This document shows, piece by piece, positions 50,422-59,252 of a stretch of DNA of 64,000 bases. The stretch is from Sphingomonas sp. PP-CE-3G-477 (GTDB lineage: Bacteria > Pseudomonadota > Alphaproteobacteria > Sphingomonadales > Sphingomonadaceae), in contig NZ_QAOF01000003.1 in the NCBI RefSeq assembly GCF_003050745.1, forward strand, positions 310,001 to 374,000. Direction: 5' to 3'. Each line of letters opens with the position of its first letter. Position 1 is the first letter of the stretch. Position numbers and translations under genes: made by a program. Below the pieces are notes generated by a model. It saw nothing but the letters and a program-made list of their open reading frames with translations, had not been told where the DNA came from and made no database searches.

Positions 50422-52407
50422 TTAACCCGGCCGGTTCTTCCCCAGATACCACGACAACCGCGCCGCCCCCCGGCTCTTCGCCCGCGCGGGGTTCATCAAA
50501 TCGTACACCACCGCATTTTCCAGCACGCGCTGCACATAGTTACGCGTCTCCTGGTACGGGATCGCCTCGACCCAATCGACCATGTCCACGGCCCCGGTCC
50601 GCGGATCGCCGTTCGCGCGGAGCCATTTGTTCACGTTGCCGCCGCCCGCATTATACGCTGCCACCGCCAGCGGATAACTGCCGTAATTGGCGTAGACCCG
50701 CTGGAAATAGCTCGACCCCAGCATGATCGACATGTTCGGATCGGTCGTCAGCGCCGCCTGGTTATACGCGAGGCCGATCTTGCCCGACTGCTCGCGCGCG
50801 GTCGCCGGCATCAGCTGCATCAGCCCGCGCGCGCCGGCGTGGCTCACCGCGGCACGATCGAACTGGCTCTCCTGCCGCGAGATCGCGTGAATGATCGTCC
50901 AGTTATCCTCGTACCCCGCCGGCACCGCGACCATCGGAAAGCCGACCGCGGAATAATCGCTGAGGCCGTTCGCCAGCGCACTCCGCCCGACCATCACGCC
51001 GAGGTCCGGCCGGTTGATGCTCTTCGAAAGCTCGGCGGCGAGCAAATGATCGGTGTCGGTCGAAGCGTCCGCCGCGATCTGGCGGACGAACGCGGTCTGG
51101 TCCTGCCAGTCGCCGATCTGACCGAGGAACTTGACCGCCCGCACCGTCTCGCGCCGATCGAACGCCGCGCGCACTGATGGATCCACGACGATCGAGGCGA
51201 CCGACGGCGGCGCGACCAACGCGCGCCCGGTGCGCTCGTTCGCCAGCTGCCCGTAATATTGATCGCGGTAGCCCGCCGCCTGGCCGTAGAACGCCGCCGC
51301 CTGAGGTGCCAACCCGGCCGCCTCCGCCGCACGGCCCGCCCAATAATAGCCCTTCGACCGCACCTGAGGCGAGCGCGAACCGCGCGCGTACCGGTCGAAC
51401 AGCGTCATCGCGTCCGCCGGCCGCCCGAGCTGCTTCATCGCCACGCGTCCGCCGAGCCAGGCGAGGTTGGTATATTCGTCGCGCTCGGCATAGGATTTCG
51501 CTGCGATGTCCGCGCCAAACGGATACGCATCGTCGATCTGCCGCGCGATGTCGTAGGCGACTTGGTACTGCCCGTCGTTCGCCGCGCCGTTCGCGTTGGT
51601 GACGAGCACCTCGTACCACTCGGCGGCATTACCCGGCCGCGTCACCAGCGACCGAGGCCGCGCCAGCCACGCGCGCGCCGACGGGCTCGCCCCCGAATTG
51701 CGCAACCATTGCGCCCGGTCCGCCACATAGCCCGCGTCGTTCGCATACAGCGTCTGCGTCGAGGCCGAGATATCCGACGCGTTCGGCGCATTCGTCCGGA
51801 ACGCGAGCCGCGCCGCGAAGATCGGCCGCCGCGCCGGGCTCGTCCACACCAGTTGCCGCTGCGCCGGGCCGGTCTGGCCCGCCCACAACAGCGCATCCAT
51901 CCGCGCATCCTGATCGTCCGGCGTCAGCGCACCGGGGAAGCCCGACAGCACCATCGCCTCGTCGGTCGGCGTCAAGCCGCTGCTCCGCCACGCCGTCCGC
52001 ACCGCCGCATAAGCCTGATCGCGCGCGCCGGTCGCCTGCAAAGCCCGTGCATAGGCAACACCGCCCGACGCGGACTGCGGCGGGTAACGACGGAAAAACG
52101 CGACGACGCTCGTCGGCGAGCCCATGGAAGCCTTGCGCTCCGCCGCACGCCGGTTGGCCGTCTCGTTAGGCCAGCCCGGATGCGCCATCAGGAAGCCCGC
52201 ATAGCTGTCGAACGGCAGCGCATCGGTCTGCTGCAACGCCCGCCACTGCGCGATGGTCGAGGCAATCGCGCCATCCGCCGCCATCGGCTGCGCATTGGGG
52301 CCCATGTTGGCCAGCTGCGTGCTGTAGCGATTTAGCGTCTGCTGCCCGCCCCCCGACGCGGCGACCGTCCCCGCCACGACTGCAAGGAGAAGGCTCGTTT
52401 TAAACAT
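50422..52407 (-). CDS. slt: Soluble lytic murein transglycosylase
   Basis: 661 residues from the ATG at 52407, with a signal peptide (LLLAVVAGTVAASGGG). The middle is a superhelical alpha-solenoid. The C-terminal SLT catalytic domain includes HAISRQESQFDRAAVSHAGA (catalytic Glu in RQES), GLMQLMPATA and AVAAYNAGGG. It cleaves glycan strands with 1,6-anhydro product formation in the periplasm. It is divergent from dapA. Confidence 0.93.
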   Translation of the reverse strand: MFKTSLLLAVVAGTVAASGGGQQTLNRYSTQLANMGPNAQPMAADGAIASTIAQWRALQQTDALPFDSYAGFLMAHPGWPNETANRRAAERKASMGSPTSVVAFFRRYPPQSASGGVAYARALQATGARDQAYAAVRTAWRSSGLTPTDEAMVLSGFPGALTPDDQDARMDALLWAGQTGPAQRQLVWTSPARRPIFAARLAFRTNAPNASDISASTQTLYANDAGYVADRAQWLRNSGASPSARAWLARPRSLVTRPGNAAEWYEVLVTNANGAANDGQYQVAYDIARQIDDAYPFGADIAAKSYAERDEYTNLAWLGGRVAMKQLGRPADAMTLFDRYARGSRSPQVRSKGYYWAGRAAEAAGLAPQAAAFYGQAAGYRDQYYGQLANERTGRALVAPPSVASIVVDPSVRAAFDRRETVRAVKFLGQIGDWQDQTAFVRQIAADASTDTDHLLAAELSKSINRPDLGVMVGRSALANGLSDYSAVGFPMVAVPAGYEDNWTIIHAISRQESQFDRAAVSHAGARGLMQLMPATAREQSGKIGLAYNQAALTTDPNMSIMLGSSYFQRVYANYGSYPLAVAAYNAGGGNVNKWLRANGDPRTGAVDMVDWVEAIPYQETRNYVQRVLENAVVYDLMNPARAKSRGAARLSWYLGKNRPG

Positions 52408-52509
52408 CGATGCTACCATGTGGACAGCATACGCTCCGAACCCGTATCTGTCCTGAACGAAATCCGGATTTTGCAAGACATCCGGCGCAACAGGACCGCA
52501 GGCCACCGC

Positions 52510-53394
52510 ATGTTTTCAGGATCTATTCCGGCGCTCGTCACGCCGTTTGCCGCCGACGGCAGCTTCGACGAACCCGCCTATCGCGATTTCATCGAATGGC
52601 AGATCGTCGAGGGCTCGTCGGGGCTTGTCGCGTGCGGGACGACCGGCGAAGCGGCGACCCTGTCGTACGACGAGCATTTCCACGTCGTCCGCGTCTGCGT
52701 AGACCAGGCGAAGGGCCGCGTCCCCGTGATCGCGGGTGCAGGCTCGAACGATACGCGCGTCGCCTCCGCCAATCTGTGTGCCGCGAAGGACGCCGGTGCG
52801 GACGCCGCGCTGATGGTGCCGCCCTATTACAACCGGCCGGGGCAGGAGGGTATCTTCCGCCATTTCGAGGCACTCGCGACGTCGACCCCGCTGCCGATCA
52901 TCCTCTACAACGTCCCCGCGCGCACGGTGACCGATATCCAGCCGGCGACGCTCGCGCGGATCGTCGCGGCGTTCCCGGACGTGTTCGTCGGCGTGAAGGA
53001 TGCCAGCGGCGTGCTCGCCCGCGTCTCACAGCATCGCGCGTCGTGCGGTCCGGATTTTTGCCAATTGTCGGGCAACGACGATATGGCGCTGGCGTTCAAC
53101 GTCATGGGCGGCACCGGCTGCATTTCGGTAAGCGCCAACGTCGCGCCGAAGCTGTGCGCGGAGTTCCAGGCGGCGTGCCAGGCCGGCGATTTCGTCAAGG
53201 CGCTGGCGTATCAGGATCGGCTCTATCCGTTGCACGAAGCGCTGTTCACCGATGCTTCGCCGGGTCCGGTGAAGTACGCGATGACGAAGGTGCGGGCTGG
53301 CTTCCCGGAGACGCTCCGTTTGCCGATGACCCCTGCGGGCGATGCGTCGCGCGCTGCGGTCGACGCTGCCTTGGCGCACGCCGGTCTGGCCTGA
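52510..53394 (+). CDS. dapA: 4-hydroxy-tetrahydrodipicolinate synthase
   Basis: 294 residues from the ATG at 52510. It condenses pyruvate with aspartate semialdehyde for lysine and diaminopimelate. Key residues are Y133 (LYNVPART) and the Schiff-base K163 (VGVKDASG), plus GTTGEAATL. Length is normal. The frame is open further upstream, but that region contains the slt promoter and no ribosome-binding site. Confidence 0.95.
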   Translation: MFSGSIPALVTPFAADGSFDEPAYRDFIEWQIVEGSSGLVACGTTGEAATLSYDEHFHVVRVCVDQAKGRVPVIAGAGSNDTRVASANLCAAKDAGADAALMVPPYYNRPGQEGIFRHFEALATSTPLPIILYNVPARTVTDIQPATLARIVAAFPDVFVGVKDASGVLARVSQHRASCGPDFCQLSGNDDMALAFNVMGGTGCISVSANVAPKLCAEFQAACQAGDFVKALAYQDRLYPLHEALFTDASPGPVKYAMTKVRAGFPETLRLPMTPAGDASRAAVDAALAHAGLA

Positions 53395-53405
53395 ACCCCC
53401 TGCGT

Positions 53406-53483
53406 GTTCTCCTGCGAAAGCAGGAGCCCAGGATCGCGAAGACCGCCGCGTGTAACCCTGGGCTCCTGCGTTCGCAGGAGAAC
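53406..53483. repeat. REPIN-like pair between dapA and smpB
   Basis: Arms GTTCTCCTGCGAAAGCAGGA and TCCTGCGTTCGCAGGAGAAC with inner GCCCA/TGGGC, related to the family at 46629 and 50357. It lies 12 bases after the dapA stop. Confidence 0.78.
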
Positions 53484-53553
53484 GGCGTTTGTTTGCGCGA
53501 ATAGCACCCCACCGCTTCCCCTAAGCCCTTCGACCTCCTACATCGCGCGTCCC

Positions 53554-54036
53554 ATGGCACGTCCCAAACCCCCGACCTTCGAGAAGACCAAGATCGTCGC
53601 CGAGAACCGGCGCGCGCGGTACGACTATTACATCGAGCAGGTGTTCGAGGCGGGCATCGCGCTCACCGGCACTGAGGTGAAGGCGCTGCGCGGCGGCGAA
53701 GGCTCGATCGCTGAGGCCTATGCCGAGGTGAAGGGCAAGAACGTCGTTCTGGTAAATTCGAACATCCCCGAATTCAGCCACGGCAACCGCTTCAACCACG
53801 AGCCCAAGCGCCCGCGCAAACTGCTGCTCCACGAGCGCGAGATCAACAAGATGTTCGGTGCGGTCGCGCGCCAGGGCATGACTCTCGTGCCGCTGATGAT
53901 CTACTTCAATTCGAAGGGCCGCGCGAAGATCGAACTGGCGCTCGCCAAGGGCAAGCAGAACCACGACAAGCGCGATTCGGTGAAGGAACAGGACTGGAAG
54001 CGCGAGCAGGGCCGGATCATGCGGGATCGCGGATAG
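53554..54036 (+). CDS. smpB: SsrA-binding protein SmpB
   Basis: 160 residues. It delivers tmRNA to stalled ribosomes. Conserved motifs are [43 protein letters not shown] and the basic tail [20 protein letters not shown]. The ATG at 53554 is chosen over the open frame beginning in the repeat. The tmRNA gene itself was not found in the window. Confidence 0.96.
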   Translation: MARPKPPTFEKTKIVAENRRARYDYYIEQVFEAGIALTGTEVKALRGGEGSIAEAYAEVKGKNVVLVNSNIPEFSHGNRFNHEPKRPRKLLLHEREINKMFGAVARQGMTLVPLMIYFNSKGRAKIELALAKGKQNHDKRDSVKEQDWKREQGRIMRDRG

Positions 54037-54039
54037 CTT

Positions 54040-54600
54040 GTGTCGAAGGCGCCGGGCAGTATCTTCGGGCGCCTCGCGGCGTGGTCGCATCGCAACTTGC
54101 CGACCCGCGAATCGATGGAGCGCAACCGTCTCCTCCGTCCGGTCGCGCACCGCGTCCTCGCGCCCGAGCTCTGGCGCTTCACCCGTCGCTCGGTCCCGCG
54201 CGGCGTCGCGCTGGGGATGGTCGCGGGCATCCTGATCCCGGTCGCGCAGACGCCGGTCGCCGCGATCTTCGCATTGCCGTTCCGCGCCAACGTGCCGACC
54301 GCGGCGCTGACCACCTTCATCACCAACCCGCTGACCACGCCGCCGCTGTGGATCGCGGCCTATTGGATCGGCTCGTCGCTGCTCCGGCTCGACGCGCACG
54401 TCCCCGGCCAGCCCGTCGCGGACGCCGCGGCACGCACTGAATGGATCCCCTGGCTGATGCAGGCGGGACCCGCCACGGCGCTCGGCCTGCTGGTCATTAC
54501 CGTTGTCTGTTCGGTCGGCGGCTATGCACTCAGTGCGCTCGGCTGGCGATTGTGGATCGCGCGCAAGTGGCGCAATCGCCATGACAATCGCGGATCGTAA
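54040..54600 (+). CDS. DUF2062 membrane protein
   Basis: 186 residues from a GTG three bases after the smpB stop. About three membrane spans; the DUF2062 core reads RRSVPRGVALGMVAGILIPV AQTP, and NVPTAALTTFITNPLTTPPL. The family is of unknown role and is often encoded beside smpB in sphingomonads. Confidence 0.88.
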   Translation: MSKAPGSIFGRLAAWSHRNLPTRESMERNRLLRPVAHRVLAPELWRFTRRSVPRGVALGMVAGILIPVAQTPVAAIFALPFRANVPTAALTTFITNPLTTPPLWIAAYWIGSSLLRLDAHVPGQPVADAAARTEWIPWLMQAGPATALGLLVITVVCSVGGYALSALGWRLWIARKWRNRHDNRGS

Positions 54601-54693
54601 CAATCGTCACTAATATTGACCTACCCGAATTGACGGACCGTCCTATCGGCGTAGAACACACCGCATTCTGAAGATCTTTCTCCGAGGTTCTTG

Positions 54694-56760
54694 ATGCGTA
54701 AGTCGATTGTTACCGTGATCCTGCTCGCGTCCGCCGCATCGGCTTTCGCCCAAACCAGTGCCCCGTCACCGACCCTCGCCAAGGCGGCCAAGGGCCCCGT
54801 CGCCGCCAAGGACGCAAACAAGCCGCAGATCGGCGATTTCGGCTTCGACATGGCGGGCCGTGATACCAGCGTGACGCCGGGCACCGACTTCTTCGATTAC
54901 GCGAACGGTGGCTGGGTGAAGACCACGCCGATCCCCGCCGATCGCTCGTCCTACGGCATGTTCCACGTCCTCCAGGACCTGTCGCTCGAACGCACCCGCA
55001 CGATCCTCGACGTCTCCGCCAAGACACCCGGCGACAAGGTCGGCGATTTCTATTCCAGCTTCATGGACGAGGCCGCGGTCAACGCGAAGGGCGCGACGCC
55101 GGTCAAGCCGATGCTCGCCGCGCTCAAGGCGACCAAGGACAAGACCGCGCTCGCTACCGAGATCGCCAAGCTCCAGCGCATGGGCGTCGGTGGCCTCGTC
55201 GGCGTCGGCGTGCAGCAGGACGACAAGGACCCGACCACCTACGTCGTCAGCCTCGGTCAGAGCGGCATCGGCCTCCCCGATCGCGACTATTACCTCAAGG
55301 ACGACGCCAAGCTCGCGACGATCCGCACCGCGTATCAGGCGTATCTCACGCGCATGCTGACGCTCGCAGGCGAGCCCAACGCCGCCACCCGCGCCGCTGC
55401 CGTCTTCAATATGGAGAAGGGCCTCGCCACCGCGCACTGGACCCGGATCGAGAGCCGCGACGCCGACAAGACCTATAACAAATGGACCGCCGCCGACTTC
55501 GCCGCGAAGGCGCCAGGCTTCCCCTGGGCGCAGTACATGACCGCGATGGGCGTCACCGGCCGTCCGTTCTACCTCGTCGCGCAGCCGAGCGCGGTGACGG
55601 GTGAAGCGAAAGTGTTCGCCGACACGCCCGCCAACGTCCTGCAGGACTATGCGATGCTGAAGGTGCTGCGGTCGTATGCGCCGTACCTGTCGAGCGATTT
55701 CGACAAGACCAACTTCGCCTTCTACGGCACCACGCTGTCCGGCACGCCCGAGCAGCAGGTCCGCTGGAAGCGCGGCGTCTCGACCGTGTCGGGCGCGATG
55801 GGCGAGGCGATCGGCCAGCAGTACGTGGCAAAGTATTTCCCGCCCGCGTCGAAGGCCGCGGCGGACGACCTCGTCAAGAACGTCATCGCGGCAATGGGCG
55901 AGCGTTTGCGTAACCTCGAATGGATGGCGCCGGAAACCAAGACCAAGGCGCTCGCCAAGCTCGCCGCCTTCACCCCAAAGATCGGCTATCCGGACAAGTG
56001 GCGCGATTATTCGGCGCTTCAGGTCCAGCGCGGCGATCTCATCGGTAACGTGTCGCGCGCCAACGCGTTCGAATATGATCGTGACCTGAAGAAGCTCGGC
56101 CAGCCGATCGATCGGGCTGAGTGGTTCATGACGCCGATGACGATCAACGCCTACGCCAACCCGACGATGAACGAGGTCGTCTTCCCGGCTGCGATCCTCC
56201 AGCCGCCGTTCTTCGATCCGAAGGCGGACCCGGCGGTCAATTACGGCGGCATCGGCGCGGTGATCGGTCACGAGATCAGCCATCACTTCGACGACCAGGG
56301 TCGCAAATACGACCTCAACGGCAAGCTCACCGACTGGTGGACGCCGCAGGACGTCGCGCGCTTCAAGGTGTTCACCGACGCGCTCGTGAAGCAGTACGAC
56401 GCGTACGAACCGCTCCCCGGCCAGCACATCCAGGGCGGCCTGACGCTCGGCGAGAACATCGCCGATCTCGCCGGCCTGACGGTGGCCTACGACGCGTACC
56501 ACAAGTCGCTCGGCGGCAAGCAGGCGCCGATCATCGACGGCTCCACCGGCGACCAGCGCTTCTACTATGGCTGGGCCGGCGTCTGGCGCAGCAAGTTCCG
56601 CGACGCCGCGCTCCAGCAGACGTTGCTGTCGGATCCGCATTCGCCGGGCCACCAGCGCGTCCTGACGGTCCGCAACCTCAACCCCTGGTACGCCGCGTTC
56701 GGCGCTAAGCCGGACGAGAAGAGCTACCTCGCCCCCGCCAACCGCGTCCGCATCTGGTAA
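54694..56760 (+). CDS. M13-family (PepO/neprilysin-like) metallopeptidase, copy 1
   Basis: 688 residues from the ATG at 54694, with a signal peptide of about 20 residues (ILLASAASAFAQ). The zinc site HEISH is at 526-530 (IGHEISHHFDDQG), the third ligand lies in GENIADLAGL, and the substrate-binding NAYANPTMNE is present. It is an extracytoplasmic oligopeptidase, ending RVRIW as usual. A paralogue follows 120 bases downstream. Confidence 0.95.
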   Translation: MRKSIVTVILLASAASAFAQTSAPSPTLAKAAKGPVAAKDANKPQIGDFGFDMAGRDTSVTPGTDFFDYANGGWVKTTPIPADRSSYGMFHVLQDLSLERTRTILDVSAKTPGDKVGDFYSSFMDEAAVNAKGATPVKPMLAALKATKDKTALATEIAKLQRMGVGGLVGVGVQQDDKDPTTYVVSLGQSGIGLPDRDYYLKDDAKLATIRTAYQAYLTRMLTLAGEPNAATRAAAVFNMEKGLATAHWTRIESRDADKTYNKWTAADFAAKAPGFPWAQYMTAMGVTGRPFYLVAQPSAVTGEAKVFADTPANVLQDYAMLKVLRSYAPYLSSDFDKTNFAFYGTTLSGTPEQQVRWKRGVSTVSGAMGEAIGQQYVAKYFPPASKAAADDLVKNVIAAMGERLRNLEWMAPETKTKALAKLAAFTPKIGYPDKWRDYSALQVQRGDLIGNVSRANAFEYDRDLKKLGQPIDRAEWFMTPMTINAYANPTMNEVVFPAAILQPPFFDPKADPAVNYGGIGAVIGHEISHHFDDQGRKYDLNGKLTDWWTPQDVARFKVFTDALVKQYDAYEPLPGQHIQGGLTLGENIADLAGLTVAYDAYHKSLGGKQAPIIDGSTGDQRFYYGWAGVWRSKFRDAALQQTLLSDPHSPGHQRVLTVRNLNPWYAAFGAKPDEKSYLAPANRVRIW

Positions 56761-56782
56761 CTGACCCCGTTCCATAGAGCCC

Positions 56783-56864
56783 CGTCATCCTGGGCTCGAC
56801 CCAGGATCCAGAGCCACGCAGGTAACGCCGCCGGCTCTGGATCCTGACTTTCGTCAGGATGACG
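56783..56864. repeat. REPIN-like pair between the M13 genes
   Basis: Arms CGTCATCCTGGGCTCGACCC and GACTTTCGTCAGGATGACG, with inner CAGAGCC/GGCTCTG. It lies between the two paralogous peptidase genes and so separates them transcriptionally if it forms a hairpin. Confidence 0.75.
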
Positions 56865-56880
56865 AAGTTTGGAGAGAAAC

Positions 56881-58926
56881 ATGAAGTCCTTCATCGTCGC
56901 CGGCCTACTCGCCGCAACCGCCATCACCGGCGTCACCGCCGCTATCTCGCAAACCTCTGAACCCAAGCCCACTCCCGCCGCCCCGACCGGCGCTCAATAC
57001 GGAACGTTCGGCTTCGACGAGAAGGGCATGCACAAGTCCGTCCAGCCCGGCGACGATTTCTACACCTTCGCCAACGGCAACTGGTCCAAGAACACCCCGA
57101 TCCCCGCCGACAAGTCGAACTACGGCTCGTTCAACCTCCTTTCCGACCTGTCCGAGACGCGCACCCGCGGCATCCTCGACACCGCCGCCAAGGACCCGAA
57201 TTCGAAGATCGGCCGCGCCTACGCGACGTTCCTCGACACCGGCACGATCGAAGGCAAGGGCCTCGCGCCGATCAAGCCTTGGCTCTCCAAGATCGCCGCG
57301 CTGAACGACCGCGCGGGCTATCCGGCCCTTCTCGCCGAAGCCGACCGCGCCGGGATCGGCGGCCCGTTCGGCGGCGGCGTCGGCCAGGACGACAAGCTGC
57401 CCGAGCAATACGCGCTCTCGCTAGGCCAGTCCGGCCTCGGCCTGCCCGACCGCGATTATTACCTCAGCACCGACGCGAAGCTCGTCGAGGCGCGCAATGC
57501 CTACCGCGCGCACATCGTCAAGATGCTGACCCTCGCCGGCGAACCCAATGCCGAGGCCCGCGCCACCGCGTTGCTCGCGTTCGAGACCGAGATCGCCAAG
57601 GTCAGCTGGACCCGCGTCGACAGCCGCGACGCCACCAAGACCTACAACAAGATGACCGTCGCCGATCTCGCCAAGCGCGCACCCGGCTTCGACTTCGCCG
57701 CATACTTCAAGGGAATCGGCACGCCCGTCCCGACCGTCATCGTCGCGCAGCCCTCCGCGATCACCGGCATCGCCAAACTCGTCTCGACCGCGCCGATCGG
57801 CGTGCTCAAGGACCAGCTGATCCTCCGCTCGCTCGACGGCTATGCGGACGTCCTGCCCAAGGCGTTCGACGCCGAGCAGTTCGCGTTCTACGGCACCGTC
57901 CTCGGCGGCACCCCCGAGCAGGAAGCCCGCTGGAAACGCGGCGTCCAGTTCACCTCCGGCGCGCTCGATGACGAGGTCAGCAAGCTCTACGTCGCGCAAT
58001 ATTTCCCGCCCGAGACCAAGGCCGCAGCCGACAAGCTGGTCAAGAACGTGCTCGCCGCGATGGGCCGCCGGGTCGACAAGCTTGAATGGATGGCGCCCGA
58101 GACCAAGGTCAAGGCGCACGCCAAGCTCGCCGCGTTCACCCCCAAGATCGGCTATCCGAGCCAGTGGAAGGATTTCTCCGGTCTGACGATCACGTCGGGC
58201 GATGCGTTCGGCAACGAATGGCGCGCGAACGAATGGCAGCACCAGGACAATATCTCCAAGCTCGGCAAGCCGTTGCAGCGCTGGGAATGGGGCATGACGC
58301 CGATGACGGTGAACGCCTACGCCAATTTCGGCATGGTCGAGATCGTCTTCCCCGCCGCGATCCTGCAACCGCCGTTCTTCGATCCGAAGGCCGACGACGC
58401 GGTCAATTACGGCGGCATCGGTGCGGTGATCGGCCATGAGCTGAGCCATCATTTCGACGACCAGGGCTCGAAGTATGACGCCAAGGGCCAGCTCACCGAC
58501 TGGTGGACACCCAAGGACATCGCCGGCTTCAAGGCGCTCACCGGCAAGCTCGGCGCGCAGTATGACGCTTACGAACCGCTGCCCGGCATGCACGTGAAGG
58601 GCCAGCTCACGATGGGCGAGAACATCGCCGATCTCGCTGGTCTCACCGTCGCCTACGACGCGTACCACACCGCGCTTGGCAGCAAGACCGCGCCCGTCCT
58701 TGACGGCTTCACCGGCGACCAGCGCTTCTATCTCGGCTGGGCGCAAGTGTGGCGCCGCAACTACCGCGAAGCCAACCTTCGCAACCGCTTGCTGACCGAT
58801 CCTCACTCGCCGTCGCAGCAGCGCGCGTGGGTCGTCCGCAACCTCGACCCTTGGTACGCGGCGTACAAGCCGACGCCCGGACAGAAGCTGTACCTGACGC
58901 CGGAGCAGCGCGTTCGGATCTGGTAA
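56881..58926 (+). CDS. M13-family metallopeptidase, copy 2
   Basis: 681 residues from the ATG at 56881, with a signal peptide (GLLAATAITGVTAAISQ). Zinc site HELSH at 519-523 (IGHELSHHFDDQG), the GENIADLAGL ligand segment, and NAYANFGMVE in place of NAYANPTMNE. It is colinear with copy 1 throughout, so a tandem duplication is likely; differences at the substrate-binding loop suggest altered specificity. Confidence 0.95.
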   Translation: MKSFIVAGLLAATAITGVTAAISQTSEPKPTPAAPTGAQYGTFGFDEKGMHKSVQPGDDFYTFANGNWSKNTPIPADKSNYGSFNLLSDLSETRTRGILDTAAKDPNSKIGRAYATFLDTGTIEGKGLAPIKPWLSKIAALNDRAGYPALLAEADRAGIGGPFGGGVGQDDKLPEQYALSLGQSGLGLPDRDYYLSTDAKLVEARNAYRAHIVKMLTLAGEPNAEARATALLAFETEIAKVSWTRVDSRDATKTYNKMTVADLAKRAPGFDFAAYFKGIGTPVPTVIVAQPSAITGIAKLVSTAPIGVLKDQLILRSLDGYADVLPKAFDAEQFAFYGTVLGGTPEQEARWKRGVQFTSGALDDEVSKLYVAQYFPPETKAAADKLVKNVLAAMGRRVDKLEWMAPETKVKAHAKLAAFTPKIGYPSQWKDFSGLTITSGDAFGNEWRANEWQHQDNISKLGKPLQRWEWGMTPMTVNAYANFGMVEIVFPAAILQPPFFDPKADDAVNYGGIGAVIGHELSHHFDDQGSKYDAKGQLTDWWTPKDIAGFKALTGKLGAQYDAYEPLPGMHVKGQLTMGENIADLAGLTVAYDAYHTALGSKTAPVLDGFTGDQRFYLGWAQVWRRNYREANLRNRLLTDPHSPSQQRAWVVRNLDPWYAAYKPTPGQKLYLTPEQRVRIW

Positions 58927-58947
58927 AGGACGGATCGCACACTTCTG

Positions 58948-59027
58948 GTTCCCCCGCGGAGGCGGGGGGCCCAGGAATCACAAACACCAACACCCGTAAC
59001 CCTGGACCCCCGCCTCCGCGGGGGAAC
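58948..59027. repeat. REPIN-like pair after the second M13 gene
   Basis: Arms GTTCCCCCGCGGAGGCGG and CCGCCTCCGCGGGGGAAC, with inner CCCAGG/CCTGG. It lies 21 bases after the stop. Confidence 0.78.
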
Positions 59028-59066
59028 GGCAGGGGCGATGTGATTGTGACCGAGCTATTATAGCGG

Positions 59067-59170
59067 CCACCCCGGCGAAGGCCGGGGCCCAATTGGGGGA
59101 CGGTTCTGACGATGGACGGCGCTTCGTTAGGACCACCTTTCCAAATGGGCCCCGGCCTCCGCCGGGGTGG
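59067..59170. repeat. REPIN-like pair upstream of cckA
   Basis: Arms CCACCCCGGCGAAGGCCGGG and CCCGGCCTCCGCCGGGGTGG with inner CCCAATTGGGG and CCAAATGGGC, the same family as 48341 and 62175. It lies 80 bases before the cckA start, so it is close to or within the cckA promoter region. Confidence 0.8.
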
Positions 59171-59252
59171 TGCCGTTTCTAGAAGCGGCGGGATCAGAGT
59201 TAGCGCCACCCCCATCACACGCATCGCTTGACGCCCAACCCCGCTTGAGCGG

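Noticed and set aside
54766..56775. 669-codon minus-strand frame
   Set aside because: Exact antisense of the first M13 peptidase; low-complexity Arg/Val/Glu composition typical of a shadow frame.
57421..58806. 461-codon minus-strand frame
   Set aside because: Antisense shadow of the second M13 peptidase with the same composition as the previous one.
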